Origin: an uncultured Bacteroidota bacterium
GTDB taxonomy: Bacteria > Bacteroidota > Bacteroidia > Flavobacteriales > Flavobacteriaceae
DNA: 25,841 nucleotides
Direction of reading: 5' to 3'
NCBI GenBank assembly: GCA_902517365.1
Contig: CABYCA010000007.1
Span: forward strand, 1 to 25,841
Shown: positions 1-7,677 of the stretch, in pieces
Layout: the number at the start of each line of letters is the position of its first letter
Numbering within the stretch: position 1 is the first letter of the stretch
Made by a program: the position numbers and the translations under genes
The notes under the pieces: generated by a model
Told to the model about the DNA's origin: nothing
The model's database searches: none
Seen by the model: the letters and a program-made list of their open reading frames with translations, nothing else

Positions 1-243
1 ATTCCTCCTTTAACAGAAGAGAGAAGAGTAGAACTTACAAAAATAGCAAAGTTAGAATCTGAATCAGCTAAGGTAAGTATCCGAAATTCAAGAAAAGATG
101 CAAATAATAAAATTAAAGCACTCGATATATCAGAAGATTTGAAATCCAATCTCGAAATAGATTCTCAAGAGTTAACTGATAAGTACATTAAAAAAGTTGA
201 TGAAATGTTCACTCTTAAGGAGAAAGATATTCTGACTTTATAG
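1..243 (+). CDS. frr: Ribosome recycling factor, C-terminal part (gene cut by window edge)
   Basis: The first 80 codons are open in frame 1 and end at TAG 241-243. The peptide begins [20 protein letters not shown] and later carries [17 protein letters not shown], which is the classic C-terminal half of ribosome recycling factor, where long helices form the three-helix bundle. The protein works with EF-G to split the post-termination ribosome so that subunits can be reused. The family is about 185 residues long, so roughly 100 N-terminal residues lie before the window. The stop is 3 bp before the asnS start, so the two are probably cotranscribed. An AAGGAG at 217-222, inside this gene, is too far from the asnS start to be an ordinary ribosome binding site. 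Confidence 0.95.
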   Translation: MPPLTEERRVELTKIAKLESESAKVSIRNSRKDANNKIKALDISEDLKSNLEIDSQELTDKYIKKVDEMFTLKEKDILTL

Positions 244-246
244 CAC

Positions 247-1671
247 ATGGACTTAATAAAGATAATAGACATATATAGCTCTCCTAATTACAATAATAAA
301 ATTATTGTAGCAGGCTGGGTAAGAGCATTTAGAGGGAATCGTTTCATTGAATTAAATGATGGTTCAACTATTCAGAATATTCAATGTGTTATTACTGACT
401 CTGATACAAATAATAAAATAATTAAGAAAATTAATGTTGGTTCCTCCCTTAAAATTCAAGGAACTTTAATTGAAAGCATAGGGAAAGGCCAAACTTTTGA
501 AATTGAAATTATTGATATAGAAATTCTTGGAGAATGTGACCCTGACAAATATCCTATTCAACCAAAGAAGCATAGTCTCGAGTTTTTAAGGGAGCAAGCC
601 CACTTAAGGATAAGGACCTCAACATTTAGTGCTGTGATGAGGATTAGATCAAAACTTGCCTTCGGAGTCCATCAATTTTTTAATGAAAAAGGGTTTAAAC
701 ATGTACATACTCCTATTATTACATCTAGTGATGCTGAAGGGGCCGGGGAAATGTTTCAAGTAACAACTTTAAATAATAATCAAAAAGACAAAAAAGAAGT
801 TGACTATTCTGAAGATTTTTTTGGAAAGAAAACGAGCCTAACAGTATCAGGTCAATTAGAAGCCGAGACATATGCACTAGGTCTTGGTAATGTTTATACT
901 TTTGGACCAACATTTAGAGCTGAGAATTCTAATACTTCAAGACACGCATCAGAATTTTGGATGATTGAACCTGAAATGGCATTTTATGATCTAAATGATA
1001 ATATGCACTTAGCTGAATCTTTCTTAAAATATGTTCTTAAATATATAATGGATTCATGTAAAGAAGACATAAAATTTCTTGATGAAAGATTTATAAAGGA
1101 ACAAAGTCAAAAACCGAAAAATGAGAGAGATGAGCTAGGTCTTATAGAGAAAATCAACTTTACCATAAATAATGAATTTACAAAAATCTCATATTCTGAT
1201 GCTTTTGAAATTCTAAAAAACTCAAACTACAATAAAAAGAAAAAGTTCAATTATTTAATTACTAAATGGGGTTGTGATTTTCAAAGTGAACATGAAAGAT
1301 TTCTTGTAGAGAAGCACTTTAAATCACCAGTAATTATATACGATTATCCATCAAAAATAAAGGCGTTTTATATGAGACTTAATGATGATGAAAAAACAGT
1401 CAGGGCAATGGATGTTTTATTCCCAGGAATTGGAGAAATAATTGGAGGTTCACAAAGAGAGGAAAGATTAAATATTCTCCAAAAAAGAATTAATGAAATG
1501 GGAATTGATAAAAAAGAATTATGGTGGTATTTAGACCTAAGAAAATATGGTACTGTTCCACACAGCGGTTTTGGGCTTGGATTTGAAAGATTAATCATGT
1601 TTTGTACTGGGATGCAAAATATTAGAGATGTAATACCCTATCCTCGAACACCAAAAAATGCTTCATTCTAA
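247..1671 (+). CDS. asnS: Asparagine--tRNA ligase
   Basis: Cytoplasmic class IIb aminoacyl-tRNA synthetase that charges tRNA-Asn with asparagine using ATP. It has 474 residues; the E. coli enzyme has 466. Residues 18-95 form the anticodon-binding OB fold (IIVAGWVRAFRGNRFIEL). Class II motif 1 lies near 140-158, motif 2 near 219-243 (FGPTFRAE, then EFWMIEPE), and motif 3 near 441-465 (GFGLGFERLIMF, then RDVIPYPRTP). The ending IPYPRTP and the motif 2 wording favour AsnRS over AspRS or LysRS. The ATG start is 3 bp after the frr stop and gives the usual N-terminus. The neighbour downstream is rpoN, a gene pair common in flavobacteria. No truncation or missing catalytic residue was seen. Confidence 0.97.
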   Translation: MDLIKIIDIYSSPNYNNKIIVAGWVRAFRGNRFIELNDGSTIQNIQCVITDSDTNNKIIKKINVGSSLKIQGTLIESIGKGQTFEIEIIDIEILGECDPDKYPIQPKKHSLEFLREQAHLRIRTSTFSAVMRIRSKLAFGVHQFFNEKGFKHVHTPIITSSDAEGAGEMFQVTTLNNNQKDKKEVDYSEDFFGKKTSLTVSGQLEAETYALGLGNVYTFGPTFRAENSNTSRHASEFWMIEPEMAFYDLNDNMHLAESFLKYVLKYIMDSCKEDIKFLDERFIKEQSQKPKNERDELGLIEKINFTINNEFTKISYSDAFEILKNSNYNKKKKFNYLITKWGCDFQSEHERFLVEKHFKSPVIIYDYPSKIKAFYMRLNDDEKTVRAMDVLFPGIGEIIGGSQREERLNILQKRINEMGIDKKELWWYLDLRKYGTVPHSGFGLGFERLIMFCTGMQNIRDVIPYPRTPKNASF

Positions 1672-1690
1672 TAAGAATTAATTCTTTTAT

Positions 1691-1698
1691 TACTTTTG
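1691..1698 (+). promoter_or_regulatory. Possible -7 promoter element before rpoN
   Basis: TACTTTTG fits the Bacteroidetes -7 consensus TAnnTTTG exactly and lies 21 bp before the preferred rpoN ATG at 1719. No TTG was found at the expected -33 distance, so this is only half a promoter by consensus. It may give rpoN its own transcript besides read-through from asnS. Confidence 0.25.
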
Positions 1699-1718
1699 TT
1701 TAAGTATACTTGCATAAT

Positions 1719-3140
1719 ATGCTTAATCAAAAACTACAGTTAAAGTTATCTCAGAAGCTTTCGCCACAGCAAATTCAGCTAATGAAGCTGATTCAATTAA
1801 CCACAGGTGAATTAGAACAAAAAGTTAAAAATGAAATTGAAGAGAATCCAGCACTAGAGCATGGTAACGAATCATTAGATAGTGACTCTAGTGATTTAAA
1901 TTTAGAGACTCAAAGTGAAGATATTAATGTTGATGACTATCTCTCAAATGAAAATGATGATTTTAGTCAAAATTTTTACTCAACAAATGAGGAAAAGAAT
2001 AATTATCAAACAAAATCATCACTAAGTTTTCATCAGTATTTAGACAATCAATCTAGAAACTTAATTTTAAATGATAGTGAAAAACCACTATGTGAATTTT
2101 TGATTGGTAGTATTGATGAAAGTGGTTATCTAAGAAGAGAAGTTGAGGATATAATTGATGATTTGGCCTTTACACAAAATATTATGACAACTAAAGATGA
2201 TATAATATCTGTCTTAAAAAAAATTCAAGATTTGGATCCACCAGGAGTTGGAGCAAGATCTCTTCAGGAATGTCTATTAATTCAACTTAATAAAAAAACT
2301 AATCCGAAAGACTCAATATTAAACTCCATTAAAATAATTAAGTCCGAATTTGAATTGTTCTCCAAAAAGAAATTCACTAAGCTATCTGAAAAGTTAAATT
2401 TATCTGAAAATCATATTAAAGAAGCTATTGAAGAAATATCAAAGTTAAATCCTAAACCAGGTGGATCCATAACAAGTGAGTTTTCAAATAACTCAATTAC
2501 ACCTGATTTCATTTTGACAATTGAAGAGGGTGAACTATTAGTTGAATTAAATAAAAGAAATTCACCCGAATTAAGACTTTCGAACTCATACAAAAATATA
2601 TTAGAGGGTTATAAAAAAGATCCGAATAAGTCAAAATCACAAAATCAGGCTATACAATTTTTAAAACAAAAACTTGACTCAGCTAAATGGTTTATAGAAG
2701 CAATTGAACAGAGGTACCAGACATTATATCAAACAGTTAATGCGATTGTAAATTTTCAAAATAATTATTTTTTGTCTGGAGAAGAATCTGATTTAAAACC
2801 AATGATACTAAAAGATATAGCAGAAAGGATTAATATGGATATTTCAACAGTATCAAGAGTAGCTAATAGTAAATATATAGATACTCCTTATGGAATTAAA
2901 TTATTAAAAAGTTATTTTTCTGAAGGAATGATGAATAAAGATGGTAATGAAATTTCAACAATTGAAATAAAGAAGGTCTTAAGACAAATTATTGATAATG
3001 AAGATAAATCAAAACCTTTATCTGATATTGAATTATCTAGGAACCTCTCTGAAAAGGGTTATAAGGTTGCAAGAAGAACAGTTTCAAAATATAGAGAACA
3101 ACTTGAAATGCCGGTTGCAAGACTTAGAAAGGAACTATAG
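1719..3140 (+). CDS. rpoN: RNA polymerase sigma-54 factor (RpoN)
   Basis: Alternative sigma factor that directs RNA polymerase to -24/-12 promoters and needs an ATP-driven activator. The start is set at ATG 1719 (473 residues), giving the typical opening MLNQKLQLKLSQKLSPQQIQ. An in-frame TTG three codons earlier (1710) is possible but less likely. Region I is the Gln- and Leu-rich first 50 residues; an acidic, Asp/Ser-rich region II follows at about 55-105; the core-binding domain spans about 110-290; a helix-turn-helix with STVSRVANSKYI lies near 378-400. The RpoN box, ARRTVSKYRE, is at residues 451-460 and reads -24 DNA in the family. The stop overlaps the convergent barrel-protein gene by 6 bp. 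No activator of the NtrC type is encoded in the window. Confidence 0.97.
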   Translation: MLNQKLQLKLSQKLSPQQIQLMKLIQLTTGELEQKVKNEIEENPALEHGNESLDSDSSDLNLETQSEDINVDDYLSNENDDFSQNFYSTNEEKNNYQTKSSLSFHQYLDNQSRNLILNDSEKPLCEFLIGSIDESGYLRREVEDIIDDLAFTQNIMTTKDDIISVLKKIQDLDPPGVGARSLQECLLIQLNKKTNPKDSILNSIKIIKSEFELFSKKKFTKLSEKLNLSENHIKEAIEEISKLNPKPGGSITSEFSNNSITPDFILTIEEGELLVELNKRNSPELRLSNSYKNILEGYKKDPNKSKSQNQAIQFLKQKLDSAKWFIEAIEQRYQTLYQTVNAIVNFQNNYFLSGEESDLKPMILKDIAERINMDISTVSRVANSKYIDTPYGIKLLKSYFSEGMMNKDGNEISTIEIKKVLRQIIDNEDKSKPLSDIELSRNLSEKGYKVARRTVSKYREQLEMPVARLRKEL

Positions 3141-3830
3141 TAGATAAAAGACCAGACCTAATCTAAAAAAGCTAATATTTAAATTGTCTCCATCAATAGT
3201 ACTTTTATCTTTTAAAATCGGATTAAGATCATACTCTAAGGAAATATTCCAAGTATTATAGCCAGCATTTAGATATATAGAAGTTGTCCAATCATTTATT
3301 TGATCAATTTTAATTTCTGATCCGTATGAAGGGTTCGAGTATATGGGAAAATTTTTCTTTAATTTTAGCCCTGAGTAAATTCTCCAAAATTTATATTTAT
3401 CAATTGTTGATTTTCTCAATCTAAATTCAAAAGGGAAGACTAAAGAAGAAAAAGAAATTTTATTTTTAGATTCTAAAAATCTACTAACAACAATTCTATA
3501 ATCAATTATTCCATTACTCTCAGATGGCTGAATATTTGAAGTAAAAAAATTTCTTTCATATCCTAAACCAATTCCTAATGCATTTGTTGACTTATTATTT
3601 AGAGGAAAATCACGGATAAATCCAAATTGAAAGTTCCCTGAGAAACCATTCTGTTTAAAGTCATCTAAAGACTTTGTTTGAATAAAATAACTAGTACCAA
3701 TATAGATTTGATCTTCCCTGTAAGATCCACTCTGACTGTTAGATTGTGAAAAACTAAACTCAAAAATGATTAGCAGACTAAGAAATAAAAAAAACTTTAT
3801 TCTAATTAAAATTTTGAGTATAATCTCCAA
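3135..3830 (-). CDS. Outer-membrane beta-barrel protein, non-ATG start
   Basis: Secreted protein of about 231 residues with no known job. A signal peptide (basic KILIRIK, then hydrophobic FFLFLSLLIIF, then SFSQ) covers about residues 6-29. The rest alternates aromatic and polar residues in short strands (GLGYERNFF, YLNAGYNTWNISLEY) and ends in FRLGLVFYLL, a hydrophobic final strand typical of outer-membrane barrels. It resembles the OMP_b-brl_2 / PorT-like group by pattern only. The frame contains no ATG at all. The likely start is TTG 3830-3828, 29 bp inside the upstream exbD. An ATT at 3806-3804 that overlaps the exbD stop would give a neat MRIKFFLF signal peptide. Being last in the exb operon, it may be a partner or client of that motor. 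Confidence 0.75.
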   Translation of the reverse strand: MEIILKILIRIKFFLFLSLLIIFEFSFSQSNSQSGSYREDQIYIGTSYFIQTKSLDDFKQNGFSGNFQFGFIRDFPLNNKSTNALGIGLGYERNFFTSNIQPSESNGIIDYRIVVSRFLESKNKISFSSLVFPFEFRLRKSTIDKYKFWRIYSGLKLKKNFPIYSNPSYGSEIKIDQINDWTTSIYLNAGYNTWNISLEYDLNPILKDKSTIDGDNLNISFFRLGLVFYLL

Positions 3831-4284
3831 CTCTAGTTGTATAGTTTAGCTTAAGGGCGTTTACTTTACGAAGTTCTTGCTTAATATCGCTGATAATACC
3901 CATTTTTGTATCACTATCAACTTTTAACGCAGTTGTTAAAACATTTTGAAGTTCTTCTCGCTTAGCAGCTCTTTCTGCTAAAACAAATGCACCAACTTCC
4001 TCAACAGATCCAAATTTATCATTTAATTGAATCCTAGCTTGAGTTCCATAAGTATCAACATATCTACTAGACGGTTTACCTGCATAGATATATATAACCC
4101 TGTCTTTTTTATCTAGCTTTTGAACTTGATCAGCAGCGGGAAGAGTATTTTGAACCATGAGAGTACTATCTCTCATAACTGTTGCTACCATAAAAAAGAA
4201 TAATAACATAAATACTATATCAGGCAGTGAAGCCGTGGATATTGCGGGTAGATCACCGCTTTTACCTTTTTTAAATTTTGCCAT
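3802..4284 (-). CDS. exbD: ExbD/TolR family biopolymer transporter, paralogue 2
   Basis: Inner-membrane stator subunit with one transmembrane helix (about residues 20-38, DIVFMLLFFFMVATV) and a periplasmic domain; 160 residues, near the family norm of about 140-160. Asp22 at the start of the helix matches the proton-carrying Asp of ExbD. With ExbB it should turn the proton gradient into movement that energises outer-membrane transport. The N-terminal stretch MAKFKKGKSGDLPAISTASL is cytoplasmic and basic. The start is 2 bp after the stop of the longer exbD. The last 29 bp overlap the barrel-protein gene. The protein is diverged from its neighbour, so the two probably form a mixed ExbD pair rather than a recent duplicate. 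Confidence 0.92.
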   Translation of the reverse strand: MAKFKKGKSGDLPAISTASLPDIVFMLLFFFMVATVMRDSTLMVQNTLPAADQVQKLDKKDRVIYIYAGKPSSRYVDTYGTQARIQLNDKFGSVEEVGAFVLAERAAKREELQNVLTTALKVDSDTKMGIISDIKQELRKVNALKLNYTTRVGDYTQNFN

Positions 4285-4286
4285 CT

Positions 4287-4910
4287 TTAATTTACTTTAC
4301 TTGGTTCTGCCTCTGATAATTTCTGAGGATATAATTGTTTAACAATATCTAATTTTTCTTTTAAGCTAGCTTTATCATCAGAAGATGTTCTAGGATCACT
4401 ATAAATTAAATCAGCTTCAACATATGTAATACCTAGGTTAGGATTCAATCTTGAAAATTCTCTATTTCTTAAAACATTATAAGCTGCAACTAACTCATTT
4501 TGAACAGCTATATATACTTTATATTCAGTCTCTCTATCATTTTTTAGAGATATAATAGCCTTTTCTGGATTATCAGAAGATCTAGGATTACGCTCACCTT
4601 GACAATAGTCACAAGCTTCTTCTCCTGACCCACCTCCATTGTCTAGAAAATCAACAGCAAGGTCTCTTAGATCTTTAATATCAGTTAGTGATTCTTCAAC
4701 TAGAAGTTGGTTGTTTTTATTTACGACAACCGTAAAAATATTTTTTTCACGAATTATAGGGGGATCAATTTGATCTTCCATGGGAGGAAGTTTTCTATTT
4801 ATACCACTATCGGTTTCAATAGTAGTAGTTACTAAAAAGAAAATCAATAGTAGAAAGGCAATATCAGCCATTGAACCAGCATTAACCTCGGGGGCTTTTC
4901 TTTTAGCCAT
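4287..4910 (-). CDS. exbD: ExbD/TolR family biopolymer transporter, paralogue 1 with periplasmic CxxC
   Basis: A long ExbD of 207 residues. Residues 1-14 are cytoplasmic, the single helix is about 15-31 (ADIAFLLLIFFLVTTTI), and Asp16 is the expected proton-relay residue. The periplasmic domain carries an insert with a Gly-rich turn followed by Cys100-Asp-Tyr-Cys103, a CxxC motif that could form a disulfide or bind a metal or thiol partner; most ExbD proteins lack it. A later segment (YIAVQNELVAAYNVLRN) fits the usual ExbD core. The gene follows the four-helix protein by 3 bp and precedes the second exbD by 2 bp. The function as proton-motor stator is family knowledge; the role of the CxxC is open. 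Confidence 0.92.
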   Translation of the reverse strand: MAKRKAPEVNAGSMADIAFLLLIFFLVTTTIETDSGINRKLPPMEDQIDPPIIREKNIFTVVVNKNNQLLVEESLTDIKDLRDLAVDFLDNGGGSGEEACDYCQGERNPRSSDNPEKAIISLKNDRETEYKVYIAVQNELVAAYNVLRNREFSRLNPNLGITYVEADLIYSDPRTSSDDKASLKEKLDIVKQLYPQKLSEAEPSKVN

Positions 4911-4913
4911 AGT

Positions 4914-5363
4914 TTACTTTTTAAATATTTTTTTTGTTCCTGGAAAAACCATTAAAGCAATAGCTATGAACGATAAGATAAAGAACACTCTAATCCCTGT
5001 TCCTACTAATTTTGAGCCTAATGCAGAAAGAACCTTACCATCTCTCATTGGAGTTTCAACTCCACTTGAAAGAACAAAAGCAACAACTACAACAATAAGA
5101 AACAGACCAGCAGATTTCAGAGCATTCATCATTTTTGCTTTATCTTTAGCAATACTTCTTAGAGAAAAAGTTAAAGTAACTGCAACTGCAATAAATAATG
5201 TTATTTGACTAAGAAGTATTATTGGAGTAATTGTCCCATAGTTTCCAGACGCAGCAGCCATTTTTATACTATCGTCCCCACTTACAAAAACAATTGCCAA
5301 GAATATCAAACCTAGTACCCCAAGGGAGATACACCCTATTCTAGTTATTTTTTCAAGATTCAT
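4914..5363 (-). CDS. Small four-helix membrane protein of the exb operon, function unknown
   Basis: 149 residues with four clear hydrophobic segments at about 9-27, 45-68, 84-100 and 124-142. Basic residues in RSIAKDKAKMMNALK between helices 2 and 3 and at the C-terminus (KKIFKK) put that loop and the tail in the cytoplasm. No enzyme motif was recognised. It sits between exbB (6 bp gap) and the first exbD (3 bp gap), so it is almost surely made together with the motor subunits. It may be an accessory part of the ExbB-ExbD complex; this is inferred from position only. Its sequence is not that of ExbB or TolQ. Confidence 0.85.
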   Translation of the reverse strand: MNLEKITRIGCISLGVLGLIFLAIVFVSGDDSIKMAAASGNYGTITPIILLSQITLFIAVAVTLTFSLRSIAKDKAKMMNALKSAGLFLIVVVVAFVLSSGVETPMRDGKVLSALGSKLVGTGIRVFFILSFIAIALMVFPGTKKIFKK

Positions 5364-5369
5364 AATTTA

Positions 5370-6146
5370 TTATTTTTTTTGAGCAGAAAGGATATCAATT
5401 AAGCTAATTGAGGCATCTTCCATATCATTAACTATTGAATCTATTTTTGCTACTATATAGTTGTAAAATACTTGTAAAATAATCGCAACAATAAGTCCAA
5501 AAACTGTTGTTAAAAGAGCTATTTTAATACCACCTGCTACAAGAGAAGGCTGCATGTCACCCGCAGCTTCTATCCTATCGAAAGCATTAATCATTCCTAT
5601 AACTGTTCCCATGAAACCAAGCATTGGTGCTAATGCGATGAAAAGTGAGATCCATGAAACATTTTTCTCAAGCTGTCCCATTTGAACACCACCGTATGAT
5701 ATAACTGCTTTTTCAGCACTTTCAACTCCATCTTTTGCTCTATCAAGTCCTTGGTAAAATATTGACGCAACAGGTCCTTTAGTATTTCTACAAACTTCTT
5801 TTGCAGCTTCAACACCACCTGATTTAAGGGCAGATTCAACATCATCAGTAAGCTTATTTGAATTTGTAGTAGATAAATTAAGATAGATAATTCTTTCTAT
5901 TGATATTGCTAATCCTAAAATTAAACATATAAGTACAATCCCCATAAAGCCAGGACCACCTTCAATAAAACGCTTCTTTAATTCTTGTGTGAAACCAGCA
6001 GATGCTTCAGAGCTTTCCATCATTGGTTCATCTTGTGAATCCTGTATAGTAACTGAACTATTAACAGTAGTCGCGGCATAAGTAAAGTTTGATGTAGTTG
6101 TACCAACGATTACAGAAAGGATAAAGGCAAATAATATTTTTTTCAT
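5370..6146 (-). CDS. exbB: ExbB/TolQ/MotA-family proton channel protein
   Basis: Inner-membrane subunit that forms the pentameric channel around ExbD. It has 258 residues. Residues 1-24 look like a signal peptide or first helix (ILFAFILSVIVG, then TYA), followed by a polar, acidic stretch to about 55. The three family helices are at about 66-90, 164-188 (APMLGFMGTVIGMINAF) and 207-230 (ALLTTVFGLIVAIILQ). The GT and TT threonines of helices 2 and 3 are the usual pore residues. A cleavable-looking N-terminus before helix 1 is common in the longer ExbB proteins of Bacteroidota. It is the first gene of the operon and follows a good promoter candidate. It could instead energise gliding or another process; the partner receptor is not in the window. 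Confidence 0.94.
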   Translation of the reverse strand: MKKILFAFILSVIVGTTTSNFTYAATTVNSSVTIQDSQDEPMMESSEASAGFTQELKKRFIEGGPGFMGIVLICLILGLAISIERIIYLNLSTTNSNKLTDDVESALKSGGVEAAKEVCRNTKGPVASIFYQGLDRAKDGVESAEKAVISYGGVQMGQLEKNVSWISLFIALAPMLGFMGTVIGMINAFDRIEAAGDMQPSLVAGGIKIALLTTVFGLIVAIILQVFYNYIVAKIDSIVNDMEDASISLIDILSAQKK

Positions 6147-6169
6147 TTTTATAATATTTTCAATAATTG

Positions 6170-6204
6170 TGAATCGAAAGATATAAAAATTATTATACGA
6201 TTCA
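6170..6204. repeat. Inverted repeat around the exbB promoter
   Basis: TGAATCG (6170-6176) and CGATTCA (6198-6204) form perfect 7-bp arms with 21 bp between them, about two helical turns from centre to centre plus some. The arms touch both ends of the predicted promoter. This layout fits a dimeric repressor site or a DNA loop, but 7-bp arms can arise by chance in AT-rich DNA. Confidence 0.4.
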
Positions 6205-6205
6205 A
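6176..6205 (-). promoter_or_regulatory. Predicted Bacteroidetes-type promoter of the exbB operon
   Basis: On the minus strand a -33 TTG (6205-6203) is followed after exactly 19 bp by TATCTTTC (6183-6176), which matches TAnnTTTG except for the last base. The spacing equals the favoured value for the main sigma factor of this phylum. Transcription would begin about 6169, leaving a leader of some 20 bases before the ATG at 6146. The spacer from 6147 to 6250 is the largest in the window. No clear terminator for the upstream hydrolase gene was found in it. Confidence 0.5.
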
Positions 6206-6250
6206 ATTTTTTTTATTGTGATAATAATGTTTTAATAATAACCTATAATT

Positions 6251-7645
6251 TTATTTAGATGGTTCATATTGTTCATATGGATACGAATCAGGAATAACAT
6301 AGGGACCAGTAGAAATTTTCATGGGAAAATCAGAGTCATAATCTAAAATAAATTCAATCATAATTGCCTCATAACCATTTGATTTATTATCTAATTTTAT
6401 ATTGTAAATGTTGTCCCTATTTACATTTATTTTAGACTCTGTCCAAAGCTCTCCTTCTTGCCAAAGTCTAAAATCTCGTCCATCTTGGTTAAATGCCCTC
6501 CAAATTGAAACTGAATATTTACCATCATAATCTAGATAAACTTTCAAATTATCATCTATTAACTCCCAATTAAGTTTCGGTAAATCTATATTATTAACTA
6601 TTCTATAAAAGAAACTAATTAGATCATCATTTAAATATCTTCCATTTAGAGAGTGATTTTTATTAGGTACATATCTTATCAATTTATTCTCAGGAAGTTC
6701 ATCGTAATAAAACCTCCATGAATCAGTAGAAAAGAACTCATCAGACCCTGCATTAATTATATATTTGGGCATGGTAAATTCTTCTTTAAATGAATATGGC
6801 TCAATATAACTCATCAGCACTTTAAATTCATCTGTTCCCATCCAGTCCTGTATGTTATAATTAACATATTCCTGGACAGCAGGAGAGAACTCTCCATAAC
6901 TCCTGTAGTGATTTTCAAATGAAGGAACTAAATTAAGCATATCAATAACCATTGGTGCAACCCCAACAACCCTATTGTCAACTGCAGCAGTTGTCCATGC
7001 TGTCCATCCTCTTTTAGATGCACCCGAAACTACAAAGTCACTTAATTTTTTATTATTTTGCACAACAATTTCTTGTGCTAAATCCATCGATCTAACTACA
7101 GCTCTTGTCATTGGCAATCTTGGTAACCATTCGATGTCCTTTTTCTTAGCACCTCTTTCTAAAAATTGACTCCAAGCATAAGCAATTAGATCATCTTCAA
7201 CAAAATTTTCTTGGTCTGAAGCAAGAAAATTTATTGGTTGGACAGGAATATTATGAAGGTTTACAATTATAGATTTTGTTTTCAAAGCATAACCCACAGA
7301 TATAGAATCAAGTCTAAAATATTTTTCATCTGTAACTCCACCATCAATAAACATTATTCCAGTTTCAGTAAGAGTTTCCTTTGGTATAACTATGTCAACA
7401 AAATGGGACCATTCAACAGTATCTACCTTTTTTTTATCTAACCATTCACCTGAGATCATCTTAATGTGAAACCCTGTCCATTCTTTTTCATAAATAATAT
7501 CTTCAATCTCATAACTGAACTCATTCTTTGTAGATTCTATATAATCTTTCATAGAATCATAATTGTTATTAGATAAAAAAGCATAATTAAGTCCAAAGTA
7601 TAATAAGACTAATGTTAAGGCTAAAAGAGTTTTTTTTAAAGACAT
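6251..7645 (-). CDS. PhoPQ-activated pathogenicity-related (PqaA-type) alpha/beta hydrolase
   Basis: Probable secreted or membrane-anchored serine hydrolase of 464 residues. Residues 4-24 are a signal peptide or anchor (KKTLLALTLVLLYFGLNYAF). The match to the PhoPQ-related family rests on EWTGFHIKMISGEWLD and SHFVDIVIP near the start, the elbow SGASKRGWTAW with nucleophile Ser210, the later INAGSDEFFSTDSW (Asp302 as acid) and NKNHSLNG (His331), which together give a complete triad. A beta-rich domain follows from about 350. Members include Salmonella PqaA and Dictyostelium AprA; the true substrate is not known. The gene follows fabH by 32 bp on the same strand. A role in breaking esters or peptides from outside the cell is inference. 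Confidence 0.85.
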   Translation of the reverse strand: MSLKKTLLALTLVLLYFGLNYAFLSNNNYDSMKDYIESTKNEFSYEIEDIIYEKEWTGFHIKMISGEWLDKKKVDTVEWSHFVDIVIPKETLTETGIMFIDGGVTDEKYFRLDSISVGYALKTKSIIVNLHNIPVQPINFLASDQENFVEDDLIAYAWSQFLERGAKKKDIEWLPRLPMTRAVVRSMDLAQEIVVQNNKKLSDFVVSGASKRGWTAWTTAAVDNRVVGVAPMVIDMLNLVPSFENHYRSYGEFSPAVQEYVNYNIQDWMGTDEFKVLMSYIEPYSFKEEFTMPKYIINAGSDEFFSTDSWRFYYDELPENKLIRYVPNKNHSLNGRYLNDDLISFFYRIVNNIDLPKLNWELIDDNLKVYLDYDGKYSVSIWRAFNQDGRDFRLWQEGELWTESKINVNRDNIYNIKLDNKSNGYEAIMIEFILDYDSDFPMKISTGPYVIPDSYPYEQYEPSK

Positions 7646-7677
7646 AATATTATATAGAATTAATTTCTAATTAAAAA

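Noticed and set aside
1673..1686. Perfect palindrome AAGAATTAATTCTT just after the asnS stop, considered as a terminator
   Set aside because: It has no loop, only AT-rich arms, and is followed by an interrupted T-run; rpoN begins 32 bp later, so read-through is more likely.
1710..1718. TTG 1710 as the rpoN start
   Set aside because: ATG 1719 in the same frame gives the usual sigma-54 N-terminus, while the extra three residues add nothing known in the family.
4780..5208. A 142-codon + strand open frame opposite exbD and the four-helix protein
   Set aside because: It is antisense to two confidently called genes, starts inside one of them and has no family resemblance; low-complexity Lys/Thr content is typical of a shadow frame.
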